Shown: positions 33,960 through 42,095 of the stretch, one piece after another
Numbering within the stretch: the stretch's first letter is position 1
Layout: the number at the start of each line of letters is the position of its first letter
Origin: Arthrobacter beigongshangensis
Lineage (GTDB): Bacteria > Bacillota > Bacilli > Bacillales_A > Planococcaceae
Direction of reading: 5' to 3'
DNA: 64,000 nucleotides
Assembly (NCBI RefSeq): GCF_016820585.1
Contig: NZ_JADHDX010000012.1
Location: 1 to 64,000, forward strand
Made by a program: the position numbers and the translations under genes
The notes under the pieces: generated by a model
Database searches by the model: none
Told to the model about the DNA's origin: nothing
Seen by the model: the letters and a program-made list of their open reading frames with translations, nothing else

Positions 33960-34070
33960 CCTGTTTCGCCAATAAGTCATTGATTTGCGCCAATAAACGG
34001 CTTTGAATCGCTAATATCTAGCATTCAAGTGCCAATATCCAATCATTGGCAAGAGGATATGAAGGAACTC
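33960..34070. repeat. short degenerate repeats with GCCAATAA-type core
   Basis: CGCCAATAAG, GCGCCAATAAACGG, CGCTAATATC and TGCCAATATCC recur about every 25 bases. The layout resembles the 28.2 and 44.3 kb arrays, with a different core word. Confidence 0.5.
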
Positions 34071-34116
34071 ATTGCGAAACTATTCTGAAACACGTATATT
34101 TAGAGTTACGAAGTAA

Positions 34117-34250
34117 TAACTTGAAGCAGCAGAAGAAGTTCCTGCTGCTTCAAGTTAAGCCTCCGGCGGATGTCACAAATTTTGAAGGGAGCTAATTGCG
34201 CAAGCGCAATTCAAAATTTGGACACAATTACGCCAAGGCGTAATTGATTA
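34117..34250 (+). repeat. three-hairpin dispersed repeat, copy D (full length)
   Basis: Hairpin 1 is TAACTTGAAGCAGCAG/CTGCTGCTTCAAGTTA; then GCCTCCGGCGGATGTCA; hairpin 2 AAATTTTGAA/TTCAAAATTT with inner AATTGCGC/GCGCAATT; hairpin 3 CAATTACGCC/GGCGTAATTG. Both hairpin-2 arms are changed in compensated fashion relative to copies A and E. It ends 15 bases before the MFS start codon. Confidence 0.92.
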
Positions 34251-34265
34251 GAGAGTTGGAGTGCC

Positions 34266-35525
34266 ATGGGGAAATGGTTGGTAGATTGGAAGAGGAAGAT
34301 TACTTCATTTAATAAAAATGTTAGGCTGTTTATGCTGGCAAATGTGCTCATTCAAATTGGGATGGGTGTTTTTATGGTGATGTACAATCTTTACATAAAA
34401 GAGCTGGGGATGCCGGAAACTGTTAATGGCAAAGTCATTTCGATGACGGCGTTGGCGTCGGCGATTATGCTTGTTCCAGCGGGATTTCTGAGTGATAAGT
34501 TTGGTCGTAAATGGATGATTGTTGCCGGTGCGTTGTTTGGGGCGATGACGTTGTTTTACCGCAGTGTGACGGTCGCGGAAACACCGATTATTTATGCGGC
34601 ATTTTTGACAGGTTTGTTCATGGCATTTGTACAAGTGTCGGGTGTGCCGTTTTTGGCGGAGAACTCGACGCCAGCTGAGCGCGTGCATATGTTTAGCATC
34701 CATTTTGCTTTGATGACTGTGGCAAACGTGATTGGTAGTCTATTTGGTGGCGTGATTGCGGATGTTCTAGAGGTTGTTGCCGGAATGGATGCAGCATCGG
34801 CGATTCGTTGGGCGCTCCTTGTAGGAGCTGTTATTTTTACGGTTGGTTTACTACCGTTATTCAAACTACGAAATAAGCCGCCGGAGCCTGTGCAAGTGAA
34901 ACATGATGAGGTAGAGAAAGTGGAGCGTGTGGATAGTAGCTTTAAGCGCAATATTATTCTAATCTTCCATTTCTCGTTTGCGAGCTTGCTGATAGGTATT
35001 GGATCTGGGTTAGTTGTTCCTTATTTGAATTTATATTTCTCTAATCGTTTTGATGCGTCGAATGCTTATATTGGGCTCGTTTTATCGCTTGGATCTGCGA
35101 TGACGGCGGTGGCCATGCTTATTGGACCGTTGCTTGTAAAGAAAGTTGGCAAAGTAAAGGCTCTTATTATTTTTCAAATGCTGTCGATTCCGTTTCTTAT
35201 CTTGACGGCTTATACGACCTCGTTAATGTTGGCTTCACTTGGTTTCCTAATGCGCCAAGCGCTCATGAATGCAGGAAATCCAATTCAAAGTGCAATTGCG
35301 ATGGAAATTGTCGCAGATAAATACAAGGGACTTGCCAACTCGGTGAACCAGATGGTGTTCAATATTGGCTGGGCTACCATGGGGCCGGTGGCGGCGGGGC
35401 TTGTTATTGCAAATGGTTTCTATTGGGGTTATGCCTATGCCTTTACGATTACAGCAGGTCTTTACATTGTGTCATCCACGTATTATTTCTTTATTTTTGG
35501 TAAGAGGAAGTTAGCAGAAGAGTAA
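34266..35525 (+). CDS. MFS-type drug/solute transporter
   Basis: This 419-residue protein has 12 predicted transmembrane helices in two halves, with the loop 2-3 signature GFLSDKFGRKWMIVAG typical of the major facilitator superfamily. The central loop is charged and short. The substrate cannot be inferred; the proximity to the BmrCD-like exporter does not prove a drug role. GGAG lies 5 bases before the ATG, directly after repeat copy D. A terminator follows the stop. Confidence 0.88.
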   Translation: MGKWLVDWKRKITSFNKNVRLFMLANVLIQIGMGVFMVMYNLYIKELGMPETVNGKVISMTALASAIMLVPAGFLSDKFGRKWMIVAGALFGAMTLFYRSVTVAETPIIYAAFLTGLFMAFVQVSGVPFLAENSTPAERVHMFSIHFALMTVANVIGSLFGGVIADVLEVVAGMDAASAIRWALLVGAVIFTVGLLPLFKLRNKPPEPVQVKHDEVEKVERVDSSFKRNIILIFHFSFASLLIGIGSGLVVPYLNLYFSNRFDASNAYIGLVLSLGSAMTAVAMLIGPLLVKKVGKVKALIIFQMLSIPFLILTAYTTSLMLASLGFLMRQALMNAGNPIQSAIAMEIVADKYKGLANSVNQMVFNIGWATMGPVAAGLVIANGFYWGYAYAFTITAGLYIVSSTYYFFIFGKRKLAEE

Positions 35526-35531
35526 TAAAAC

Positions 35532-35562
35532 TACCCTGCATAATTATATGCAGGGCATTTTG
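35532..35562 (+). terminator. Rho-independent terminator of the MFS gene
   Basis: ACCCTGCATA/TATGCAGGGC, loop ATTA, then ATTTTGTT. It may serve both the MFS gene and the convergent 51-residue gene. Confidence 0.8.
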
Positions 35563-35718
35563 TTATTCGCCATACCTAGGCTGCGTTTCCTTCCATGCAT
35601 TTTGCTCGTTAGGCACTCGGCTTTTATCCTCAAAGATATTTTCGGTTTTCTGATTTTGTACCTGCAACTGCTCTTTTTCCTTCCGCAGCTCTTCAGGTGA
35701 TTTTTCTTTCGTCATCAT
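35563..35718 (-). CDS. small hydrophilic protein, 51 residues
   Basis: The minus strand encodes MMTKEKSPEELRKEKEQLQV followed by a charged tail ending PRYGE. GGAGG lies 5-9 bases before the start. The protein is helical, charged and without cysteines. No family is recognised. The good ribosome-binding site and compact placement after a terminator support it as a real gene. Confidence 0.6.
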   Translation of the reverse strand: MMTKEKSPEELRKEKEQLQVQNQKTENIFEDKSRVPNEQNAWKETQPRYGE

Positions 35719-35761
35719 TACGCCTCCTTATTTGTTATGAGGCTAGTATTCCCGAAAAATC

Positions 35762-35900
35762 TCAACCTCATTCAGCAGGGGTTCAAGCCCCTGCTGAATG
35801 AGGTTGAAGCCTCCGGCGGATGCCACAGATTTTGAAGGGAGTTAATTGAGCAAGCTCAATTCAAAATCTGGGCGCAATTACGCCGAGGCGTAATTGATAA
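35762..35900 (+). repeat. three-hairpin dispersed repeat, copy E (full length, best preserved)
   Basis: Hairpin 1 is a 20-bp perfect stem, TCAACCTCATTCAGCAGGGG with its complement, loop TTCAAG. The core CCTCCGGCGGATGCCA follows, then hairpin 2 (AGATTTTGAA/TTCAAAATCT with inner AATTGAGC/GCTCAATT) and hairpin 3 (CAATTACGCC/GGCGTAATTG). It ends at the 3' side of the yheE-like gene. Confidence 0.93.
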
Positions 35901-35904
35901 TAAA

Positions 35905-36108
35905 TCAGTCGTAAACATGGAAAGTCATTAGTTCATGAATCATCTTTTTTACGTTCTCTTCTTCAGGCGGCGTCTCTCCGTTCCAACGAATTTCTCCCTC
36001 TGGCATATAATCGCCCGTATATCTCGTATTACGAAAGAAAAACGCAAAAGTCCAACCGGGCAATTTCGTATTGTCATACATGGGCTTGTAACTGAAATGT
36101 TGTAGCAT
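35905..36108 (-). CDS. yheE: YheE-family small protein
   Basis: A 67-residue protein reads MLQHFSYKPMYDNTKLPGWT with RNTRYTGDYMPEGEIRWN, matching the small Bacillales YheE family of unknown function. The second ATG (36108) has AAAGGAG at good spacing, while the first (36114) is too close to it. In B. subtilis it is also near yheB and yheA, as here. Cytosolic. Confidence 0.75.
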   Translation of the reverse strand: MLQHFSYKPMYDNTKLPGWTFAFFFRNTRYTGDYMPEGEIRWNGETPPEEENVKKMIHELMTFHVYD

Positions 36109-36180
36109 AGTCATACTCCTTTCATAAGATGCTACCCAATCGCATAAAATCAGAGTAAAGAGAAGCGAAAGGGTGCTGAC

Positions 36181-36573
36181 TTGTTTGTAAATAAATTAAA
36201 GCAGGCCATTGAAGATGAGTACAAAGATTATTATTTTTATAAATCAATGTACAGTCTGACAAATGATCCGCTCTGGCAAGATTTTCTCCGTCATATGTAT
36301 GAAGATGAAAAAAGCCATTATGAAATGTTTCAACAGCTCTATTATATGATGACGGGGTCATTTGTTCCAAATCCCAAGAAGCCATTGCCTTGTTATAACT
36401 TGAAAGAATGTGTGCAAAGGGCGTTGGTGGATGAGTTGGAGGCGGTTGAGACGTATAAAGAAATGCTTCTAACGATTCCTTTTCAACAGGCTTATAATCC
36501 ATTATTCATCGCCATGCATGACGAAATGGAGCATGCGATTCGCATGTCGACGATGTATAGCGCATTATCTTGA
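36181..36573 (+). CDS. ferritin-like/rubrerythrin-type four-helix protein
   Basis: A 130-residue all-helical protein carries the paired motifs of ferritin-like di-iron proteins: EDEYKDYYFYKSM and YEDEKSHYEMF in the first half, DELEAVETYKEML and HDEMEHAIRM in the second (ExnExxH-like pairs). It could bind a di-iron centre; oxidase, storage or structural roles cannot be separated. The start is TTG with AAAGGGTG upstream, divergent from yheE. No rubredoxin domain is present. Confidence 0.75.
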   Translation: MFVNKLKQAIEDEYKDYYFYKSMYSLTNDPLWQDFLRHMYEDEKSHYEMFQQLYYMMTGSFVPNPKKPLPCYNLKECVQRALVDELEAVETYKEMLLTIPFQQAYNPLFIAMHDEMEHAIRMSTMYSALS

Positions 36574-36636
36574 TTCAAGATAATGACGGGGTGTAATGGA
36601 TGACAAGCCTTTGCATTTTTCCGTTTGGTCTCGTTC

Positions 36637-36645
36637 TGCTATAAT
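36637..36645 (+). promoter_or_regulatory. extended -10 promoter TGCTATAAT for yheB
   Basis: TGCTATAAT matches the extended -10 form exactly; no good -35 is at the standard distance. Transcription would begin near 36652, so translation from the in-frame ATG at 36625 is excluded and the TTG at 36679 is favoured. Confidence 0.65.
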
Positions 36646-36678
36646 TGGGACGTAAAGAAACGGGAAAAGGTGAAGCGA

Positions 36679-37827
36679 TTGGACTTTTTATGGACATTGT
36701 TATTTATGACCGTTATAGGCGCGTTAATTGGAGGATTCACGAATCATCTGGCAATCAAAATGCTATTTAGGCCACATGAAGCAAAATATATCGGGAAATG
36801 GCGACTGCCGTTCACGCCGGGGTTGATTCCAAAACGGCGAGATGAATTGGCAAGGCAGCTTGGGAAGACGGTTACGAATTATTTATTGACACCGGATACC
36901 TTTCGTAAAAAATTATTAACACCTGATATGGAAAAAAAGGCAGAGAGCTTTATTCAACAAAAACTGGAAGAGCATGTCCTTCATTCTAATAAAACCTTGA
37001 ATGATTGGCTGGCGACTGCGGGTGCGACACAAGTTGCAGAAAAAGCAGAACAGCAAGTGTTGGAGGTGCTCGATGCCCAGCTTAACGCCGTGCGTAGAAG
37101 GCTGACGACCGGAACGGTAGAAGAGGTGCTACCGGAAAAGTGGCGGGTGGAAGCAGGAGAGCGTATTCCAACTGTGACAACGTACATTTTAAGTAGGTCA
37201 GAGCAATACTTCGCATCTGATGAAGGAAAAGCGATGTTCCGGAATCTCATCGATGATTTTCTTGCCTCTAAAGGAACGCTGGGCAGTATGGTCAATATGT
37301 TTTTTGGTGAATCGGAGTCGCTCGTTGGAAAAGTGCAAAAAGAAGCGATCAAGTTTGTGACTGCTCCTGGTACAACAGCTTTAGTGAATACAATTATTTA
37401 TAATGAGTGGGAAAAATTACAGCAGCGCCCCGTTGAGGAATTGTTGGCTGGCTTCGACTGGGATGGATTATTCGGATCAATTTCAACGTACGCAAAAAAT
37501 GAACTTGCGTTGGAAGCACGTCTGAATAAGTCGATTCGACATTACTGGCCAAATGGGGCGGAATGGACGGCGGTTAATATTACGCCAAAGCTCATTGATT
37601 TTGCTTTTAATCAAGCAGAAGTACAATTGGAAAAATCACTTGGAAAATTGAAATTAGATGATATGGTAAGAGAGCAAGTCGATACGTTTCCTGTTGCAGT
37701 GCTAGAGGATCTGATGCTAGGCATTTCCAAGCGTGAATTTAAAATGATCACCGTTCTTGGGGCACTACTCGGTGGGGTCATCGGAATCGTTCAAGGCCTA
37801 ATCGTCTTTGCAACAAATTTATCGTAG
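36679..37827 (+). CDS. yheB: DUF445 membrane protein YheB
   Basis: A 382-residue protein has an N-terminal transmembrane helix (FLWTLLFMTVIGALIGGFTN), the DUF445 signature HLAIKMLFRPHEAKYIGKWR and FTPGLIPKRRDELARQLG, a long helical cytosolic part, and a C-terminal helix (ITVLGALLGGVIGIVQGLIV). Function is unknown; the family is linked to the cell envelope. Start is TTG 36679 with AAAGGTGA. It is followed after 12 bp by yheA, as in B. subtilis. Confidence 0.9.
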   Translation: MDFLWTLLFMTVIGALIGGFTNHLAIKMLFRPHEAKYIGKWRLPFTPGLIPKRRDELARQLGKTVTNYLLTPDTFRKKLLTPDMEKKAESFIQQKLEEHVLHSNKTLNDWLATAGATQVAEKAEQQVLEVLDAQLNAVRRRLTTGTVEEVLPEKWRVEAGERIPTVTTYILSRSEQYFASDEGKAMFRNLIDDFLASKGTLGSMVNMFFGESESLVGKVQKEAIKFVTAPGTTALVNTIIYNEWEKLQQRPVEELLAGFDWDGLFGSISTYAKNELALEARLNKSIRHYWPNGAEWTAVNITPKLIDFAFNQAEVQLEKSLGKLKLDDMVREQVDTFPVAVLEDLMLGISKREFKMITVLGALLGGVIGIVQGLIVFATNLS

Positions 37828-37839
37828 GGGGAATTGTAA

Positions 37840-38187
37840 ATGACAGTGAATATGTATGATGATTTGAACAAGTTGGAAGCAACATTCCGCAAAACAGCGG
37901 AATTTGCAGAGGTAGAACAAGCCGTAGGTGAAGTGAAAGCGGATGAAGAAGCACTTGCGTTATTCAAAAGTTTCCGTAAAATTCAGATGACCCTTCAAGA
38001 AAAACAAATGCAGGGTGAGGAAATTGCTGAGGAAGAGCTTGAATATGCACAGAAGACTGCGCAGCTGGCACAGCAAAATCCTAAAATCATGACGATGCTC
38101 GAAGCCGAAATGAAGCTAAGTGGTTTGATTGAAGAAGTGAACCGAGTCCTGATGAAACCGGTACAGCAACTATATGAATCTATCTAA
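37840..38187 (+). CDS. yheA: YlbF/YmcA-family protein YheA
   Basis: A 115-residue helical protein of the YheA/YlbF/YmcA superfamily reads MYDDLNKLEATFRKTAEFAE with the KSFRKIQMTLQEKQMQGEEI core. YlbF and YmcA are part of the Y-complex that helps RNase Y; YheA is a paralogue of unknown role. GGGGGA precedes the ATG. It is the last gene of the yheBA unit, with a terminator 3 bases after the stop. Confidence 0.9.
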   Translation: MTVNMYDDLNKLEATFRKTAEFAEVEQAVGEVKADEEALALFKSFRKIQMTLQEKQMQGEEIAEEELEYAQKTAQLAQQNPKIMTMLEAEMKLSGLIEEVNRVLMKPVQQLYESI

Positions 38188-38214
38188 AAACCGGCTAATG
38201 CCGGTTTTTTCTTC
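38188..38214 (+). terminator. Rho-independent terminator of yheBA
   Basis: AAAACCGGC, loop TAAT, GCCGGTTTTTTC. Confidence 0.88.
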
Positions 38215-38298
38215 TTCCTACAAGATGAAAATTTGTTACAATTGACGTTATGGGATAAACCAATATGAGATGGATAAATAGAAAGTTGGTACATATAC

Positions 38299-39807
38299 AT
38301 GCAGAAAATCGTTATTAAACAACCTTTCGAGCAGGATTGGATTCGGATGTTCACTCATCTGGCTAATCTATTTTTCGAGCAGTCAAAGATTATAGATGAA
38401 GACGAAGAACAGGCCATCAGTGTGACGTTTTCACTTGAAAAAAATGCGGATAATATGCTGAACGGGCAAGCATTTCTTACTTGGAATGATCAAGAATATA
38501 CCGCTACATTTACAGAGCTAGAAGAGAAGGATGACGCAAAAATTCAAACGCGTCAGTTAAAACGCGTCTACTCACATATTTTGCTTGAAGCGCTTGAACA
38601 GGCGACAGGTATGCAGCAATCATGGGGCATTTTAACGGGAATTCGCCCGATGAAGCTCTACCATAAATATCGTCAGCAAGGGAATAGCACGGAACAGGCA
38701 CAGCAACTACTAATGGATCGTCATCGTATTTCAAGTGAGAAAAGTGAGCTCCTTGCCAAAATTGCGGATGTACAGCTTCGTTCAGTACCTGATTTATATG
38801 ACTTGAAAAATGAAGTAAGTATATACATCGGTATTCCATTTTGCCCAACGAAGTGTGCTTATTGTACGTTTCCTGCCTATGCGATTCATCGGAAAAATGG
38901 CCGAGTAGAATCGTTCCTTGATGGATTACATGAAGAGATTCGCGAGATGGGGAAATGGTTAACAGAGCGTAATATGGCGATTACGACAATCTATTTCGGT
39001 GGCGGTACACCCACTTCAATCGAAGCAGAAGAGATGGATGCCTTGTATGAAACGATGTATGCCTCGTTTCCTAATATGGAGAATGTCCGCGAAGTGACGG
39101 TGGAAGCAGGGCGACCTGATACAATCACACCAGCCAAGATTGAGGTATTGAAGAAATGGGGCATTGATCGCATTAGCGTCAATCCGCAATCGTATACGGA
39201 TGAAACTTTGAAAGCGATTGGGCGTCATCATTCGGTTCAAGAGACAGTTGATAAGTTTTGGTTGTCGCGAAACATGGGCATGAAAAATATTAATATGGAT
39301 CTCATCATTGGTTTGCCGAATGAAGGAATCGAAGAATTTAAGCATTCACTTGAAGAAACGGCAAAGATGCAGCCGGAATCACTGACGGTTCATACATTGT
39401 CATTCAAGCGAGCTTCGGAAATGACACGCAATAAGGACAAGTACAAAGTGGCGGATCGTCAGACAGTTGAACAAATGATGAAGCTTGGCGAACAGTGGAA
39501 TGCAGAAAATGGCTATGAGCCGTACTATTTGTATCGCCAGAAAAATATTTTGGGCAATTTGGAAAACGTCGGCTATGCAAAACCAGAAGAAGAAAGTATC
39601 TACAACATCGTCATTATGGAAGAAGTGCAGACAATTATTGGCGTTGGTTGCGGAGCATCAAGCAAATTCATTGATCCGACGACAGGCAAGATTACGCAGT
39701 TTTATAATCCGAAAGATCCGGCAGCTTATATTTTGACGTTTGAGGATGCCATTGACAAGAAGCTAGAGCATTTGAATACAATTTTCCCGGAGACGGTGAG
39801 TAAATAA
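38299..39807 (+). CDS. hemZ: HemZ, oxygen-independent coproporphyrinogen III oxidase-like
   Basis: This 502-residue radical SAM protein has a ~165-residue N-terminal extension, the cluster motif CPTKCAYC (residues ~180-187, CxxxCxxC) and the glycine-rich SAM motif FGGGTPTS. It is related to HemN-type enzymes that decarboxylate coproporphyrinogen III; in Gram-positives the coproporphyrin route makes the biochemical role of HemZ uncertain. The HemN-type C-terminal domain is present. In B. subtilis hemZ and yhaR are also neighbours. Confidence 0.9.
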   Translation: MQKIVIKQPFEQDWIRMFTHLANLFFEQSKIIDEDEEQAISVTFSLEKNADNMLNGQAFLTWNDQEYTATFTELEEKDDAKIQTRQLKRVYSHILLEALEQATGMQQSWGILTGIRPMKLYHKYRQQGNSTEQAQQLLMDRHRISSEKSELLAKIADVQLRSVPDLYDLKNEVSIYIGIPFCPTKCAYCTFPAYAIHRKNGRVESFLDGLHEEIREMGKWLTERNMAITTIYFGGGTPTSIEAEEMDALYETMYASFPNMENVREVTVEAGRPDTITPAKIEVLKKWGIDRISVNPQSYTDETLKAIGRHHSVQETVDKFWLSRNMGMKNINMDLIIGLPNEGIEEFKHSLEETAKMQPESLTVHTLSFKRASEMTRNKDKYKVADRQTVEQMMKLGEQWNAENGYEPYYLYRQKNILGNLENVGYAKPEEESIYNIVIMEEVQTIIGVGCGASSKFIDPTTGKITQFYNPKDPAAYILTFEDAIDKKLEHLNTIFPETVSK

Positions 39808-39840
39808 AGGGTTTATGGAAAAGGCACCGAATATAGAATA

Positions 39841-39856
39841 ATGAATGGTGATTCAT
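39841..39856. promoter_or_regulatory. perfect palindrome ATGAATGGTGATTCAT upstream of yhaR
   Basis: Six-base arms around GGTG lie 34 bp before the yhaR start. It could be an operator. The arm spacing is shorter than in the Bacillus FadR box (TGAATGAnTAnTCATTCA), so I do not call it FadR. Confidence 0.4.
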
Positions 39857-39890
39857 TTGATTTTACTCTATATAAAGGGGTGTCTTTTTT

Positions 39891-40670
39891 ATGTATACAA
39901 CTGTTGAATTGAAAAAAGAGGGACGTCTTGCGCGTCTCACATTGAACAGGCCGACATCGATGAACGCGATGGATGATGTCATGATGAAAGAACTGGCAGA
40001 CGTTTTTGAAGAATTGAAGAGTGATACAACGGTACAAGTGTTAATCATTCAAGGGGCTGGACGTGCATTTTCCGCAGGTGGCGATATTAAAGCTATGCTA
40101 GATCCAGACAGCCCAATGGATATAGGAAAGGTCATGGTTGATGTGTCACGTCTTGCGAAAGCATTGTACACATTGCCACAAATAACAATGGCGGTCGTCC
40201 ATGGGGCGGCAGCCGGACTAGGGTTTAGTGTTGTTCTTGGCTGCGATATAGTTATCGCGGAGGAAAATAGTAAGCTTGCAATGAACTTTATCGGCATCGG
40301 TCTCGTACCAGATGGAGCGGGTCACTTCTTCTTGAAGGAACGGGTCGGTGTACCGCAAGCGAAAAATTTAATATGGTCTGGCAAGGTGATGAATGGTTCC
40401 GAAGCCTTGTCTAAAGGTCTGATTGACGAAGTGGTGGCGGAAGGGAAGGCTGCTGAATATGGCGAAGCATATGCGCAAAAACTGCTTGCTTCACCTATTG
40501 CTTCGATGATTGCGTCAAAGCATATTTTGCACACGCAGAACATAGCTGAACTTGAAAATGTCTTGAAAATGGAAAGCGAAGCACAAGTGGCGATGCGTAA
40601 AACAGCTGACCATATGGAAGGGATCCAGGCGTTCGTGGAGAAGCGAAAGCCAGTATTTACGGGGAAATAA
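39891..40670 (+). CDS. yhaR: enoyl-CoA hydratase/isomerase family protein (YhaR)
   Basis: This 259-residue crotonase-fold protein has an oxyanion-hole segment AFSAGGDIKAM and a second one HGAAAGLGFSVVLGCDIVIA. The second catalytic acid position reads GLVPDGAGHFFL, as in several hydratase/isomerase paralogues. It probably acts on acyl-CoA esters; the substrate is unknown. AAAGGGGTG precedes the ATG. A single gene, ended by a bidirectional terminator. Confidence 0.88.
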   Translation: MYTTVELKKEGRLARLTLNRPTSMNAMDDVMMKELADVFEELKSDTTVQVLIIQGAGRAFSAGGDIKAMLDPDSPMDIGKVMVDVSRLAKALYTLPQITMAVVHGAAAGLGFSVVLGCDIVIAEENSKLAMNFIGIGLVPDGAGHFFLKERVGVPQAKNLIWSGKVMNGSEALSKGLIDEVVAEGKAAEYGEAYAQKLLASPIASMIASKHILHTQNIAELENVLKMESEAQVAMRKTADHMEGIQAFVEKRKPVFTGK

Positions 40671-40751
40671 AAAAAGTAGCGGATGCCAACCTGATTGTGG
40701 GCAAGTAGTTTGAACCAATGCTTGTTGATATGGATTAGTTAAATTGAAAAA

Positions 40752-40798
40752 CGATACACCTACTCGGCTAGCCGTTGAGTAGATGTATCGCTTTTTTA
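40752..40798. terminator. bidirectional Rho-independent terminator
   Basis: CGATACACCTACTC and GAGTAGATGTATCG form a 14-bp stem (one mismatch) with an inner GGCTAGCC and a T-run toward mgsA. It separates convergent yhaR and mgsA. Confidence 0.85.
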
Positions 40799-41200
40799 TT
40801 TATATTTATCGACTGTTTCTCGCCAAGCAAAATCCCCATTTTCGACAGAGCGTATTAACAGCTCAGCTGTTGCGATATTCGTGGCAAGTGGGATGCCATA
40901 GACATCACAGAGCCTCAGTAGTGCACTGACGTCAGGTTCATGTGGCTGTGCCGTCAATGGATCACGGAAAAAGAGAATGAGGTCTAACTCGCCAGTCGCC
41001 AACATCGCGCCGATTTGTTGGTCGCCGCCTAAAGGTCCTGACATGAGTCGGTTAACGGTAAGCTTTGTTTCTTCCATAATTCTTTTTCCAGTCGTCCCCG
41101 TTGCATATAACGTATATTGTGAAAAGATATGCTCATAGGCAATTGTGAAGTTGACCATCTCATTTTTCTTTTCATCGTGAGCAATTAATGCGATTTTCAT
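40796..41200 (-). CDS. mgsA: methylglyoxal synthase MgsA
   Basis: This 134-residue enzyme turns dihydroxyacetone phosphate into methylglyoxal and phosphate, a bypass of lower glycolysis. Conserved pieces are the N-terminal [13 protein letters not shown], the phosphate-binding GTTGKRI, the catalytic-Asp motif [12 protein letters not shown] and [14 protein letters not shown]. Length is normal (~137). In B. subtilis mgsA is at another locus (with dapB), so this placement is unusual. A VOC-family gene is just upstream on the same strand. Confidence 0.95.
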   Translation of the reverse strand: MKIALIAHDEKKNEMVNFTIAYEHIFSQYTLYATGTTGKRIMEETKLTVNRLMSGPLGGDQQIGAMLATGELDLILFFRDPLTAQPHEPDVSALLRLCDVYGIPLATNIATAELLIRSVENGDFAWRETVDKYK

Positions 41201-41257
41201 TTAGAACACCCCTCTTTACTCTACTGGTAAGAAATAATCTAATTCCTCTATAGATTA

Positions 41258-41683
41258 TCACAATTTTAGGGTCTGTGTATGAATTAATTTAGGTGCCACC
41301 AATTCAACCTTCATTCTATCGGGATCTTCAAAATAAACGGCATAATGTTCAGGTCCACCGGCAAATGGATGCTTATCGGTGTAAAGGATGCGGATTCCCT
41401 TACTTTGTAATTCGTCTGTTAGCTCATCAACCTGTTGGCGCGAGCTAGCGTGAAATGCCAAATGATTAAGGCCAACTCGGCATCTATGATAGGGCACATC
41501 CAAAAACCTTTCCTCTGCCTGTACAAAAACAAGATATGTTTCGCCTAACTGCCAACTTCGCCCGTTTTCCCATTCCTGAAACGGACTATAGCCTAATTCC
41601 TCTAGTAACCAACCCCAAAAGTCAATCGTCTTTTTTAAATCGGAAACGTACAGTTCAATATGATGAACCAGTCCCTGTGCCAT
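41258..41683 (-). CDS. VOC (glyoxalase/bleomycin-resistance) family protein
   Basis: This 141-residue protein of the vicinal-oxygen-chelate fold carries candidate metal ligands HHIELYVSDL (His), GLNHLAFHA (His) and AVYFEDPDRMKVELVA (Glu). The family includes glyoxalase I, fosfomycin thiol transferases and dioxygenases. It sits 57 bp upstream of mgsA on the same strand, which suggests but does not prove methylglyoxal detoxification. A run of nine G residues forms part of its ribosome-binding region (41690-41698). Confidence 0.8.
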   Translation of the reverse strand: MAQGLVHHIELYVSDLKKTIDFWGWLLEELGYSPFQEWENGRSWQLGETYLVFVQAEERFLDVPYHRCRVGLNHLAFHASSRQQVDELTDELQSKGIRILYTDKHPFAGGPEHYAVYFEDPDRMKVELVAPKLIHTQTLKL

Positions 41684-41689
41684 CTATTT

Positions 41690-41698
41690 CCCCCCCCC
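41690..41698 (-). repeat. G9 homopolymer in the Shine-Dalgarno region
   Basis: Nine consecutive C on the + strand give GAGGGGGGGGG ending 6 bases before the ATG of the VOC gene. Such tracts change length by slippage and would shift Shine-Dalgarno spacing. Confidence 0.6.
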
Positions 41699-41754
41699 TC
41701 ATTATCTAAATGAAAACGCAGCTAAGCTGATGTGTTTTGCTTAGCTGCACTTTT

Positions 41755-41940
41755 TTAAGAATGAAACAATAATAATTTCCCAGCTGGAGATGCAAGGCGA
41801 TGTGTTTTTTCAACAAGATCTTTTTCTTCAAGCAATGCCTGGCCTTGTATTTTTGCTGCGTCGTCTGTTTCAGCAGTGAACGTTTCTTCTGTAATCAATT
41901 TCCCCGTAGGCTCGTATGCAGTTAGTTTATAAGTTCTCAC
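41755..41940 (-). CDS. YhzD-like small protein
   Basis: A 61-residue protein reads MRTYKLTAYEPTGKLITEET and ends KTHRLASPAGKLLLFHS, resembling the YhzD family of Bacillales, of unknown function. The GTG at 41940, spaced 6 bases after AAAGGGTG, is preferred to the ATG at 41958, which has no ribosome-binding site. It is divergent from yhaQ. Confidence 0.65.
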   Translation of the reverse strand: MRTYKLTAYEPTGKLITEETFTAETDDAAKIQGQALLEEKDLVEKTHRLASPAGKLLLFHS

Positions 41941-42095
41941 AACATTCACCCTTTCCATTCAATTTCATTCATTATACTACAATACTACGAAAGATTCTAA
42001 AAACAAATCGTTAGTAGCAAAAATTAGAAATCCTGAAACTTTAGGTTACTAGATACGTATATGTATAAGGTTGAAAAACGAAGGGAGTTACAAAA

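Noticed and set aside
36122..36502. 126-codon minus-strand frame
   Set aside because: It is antisense to the ferritin-like gene, whose protein has clear conserved motifs; the antisense product has low-complexity composition.
39841..39856. FadR box before yhaR
   Set aside because: The arms fit TGAAT/ATTCA but the spacing is four bases shorter than the Bacillus FadR consensus.
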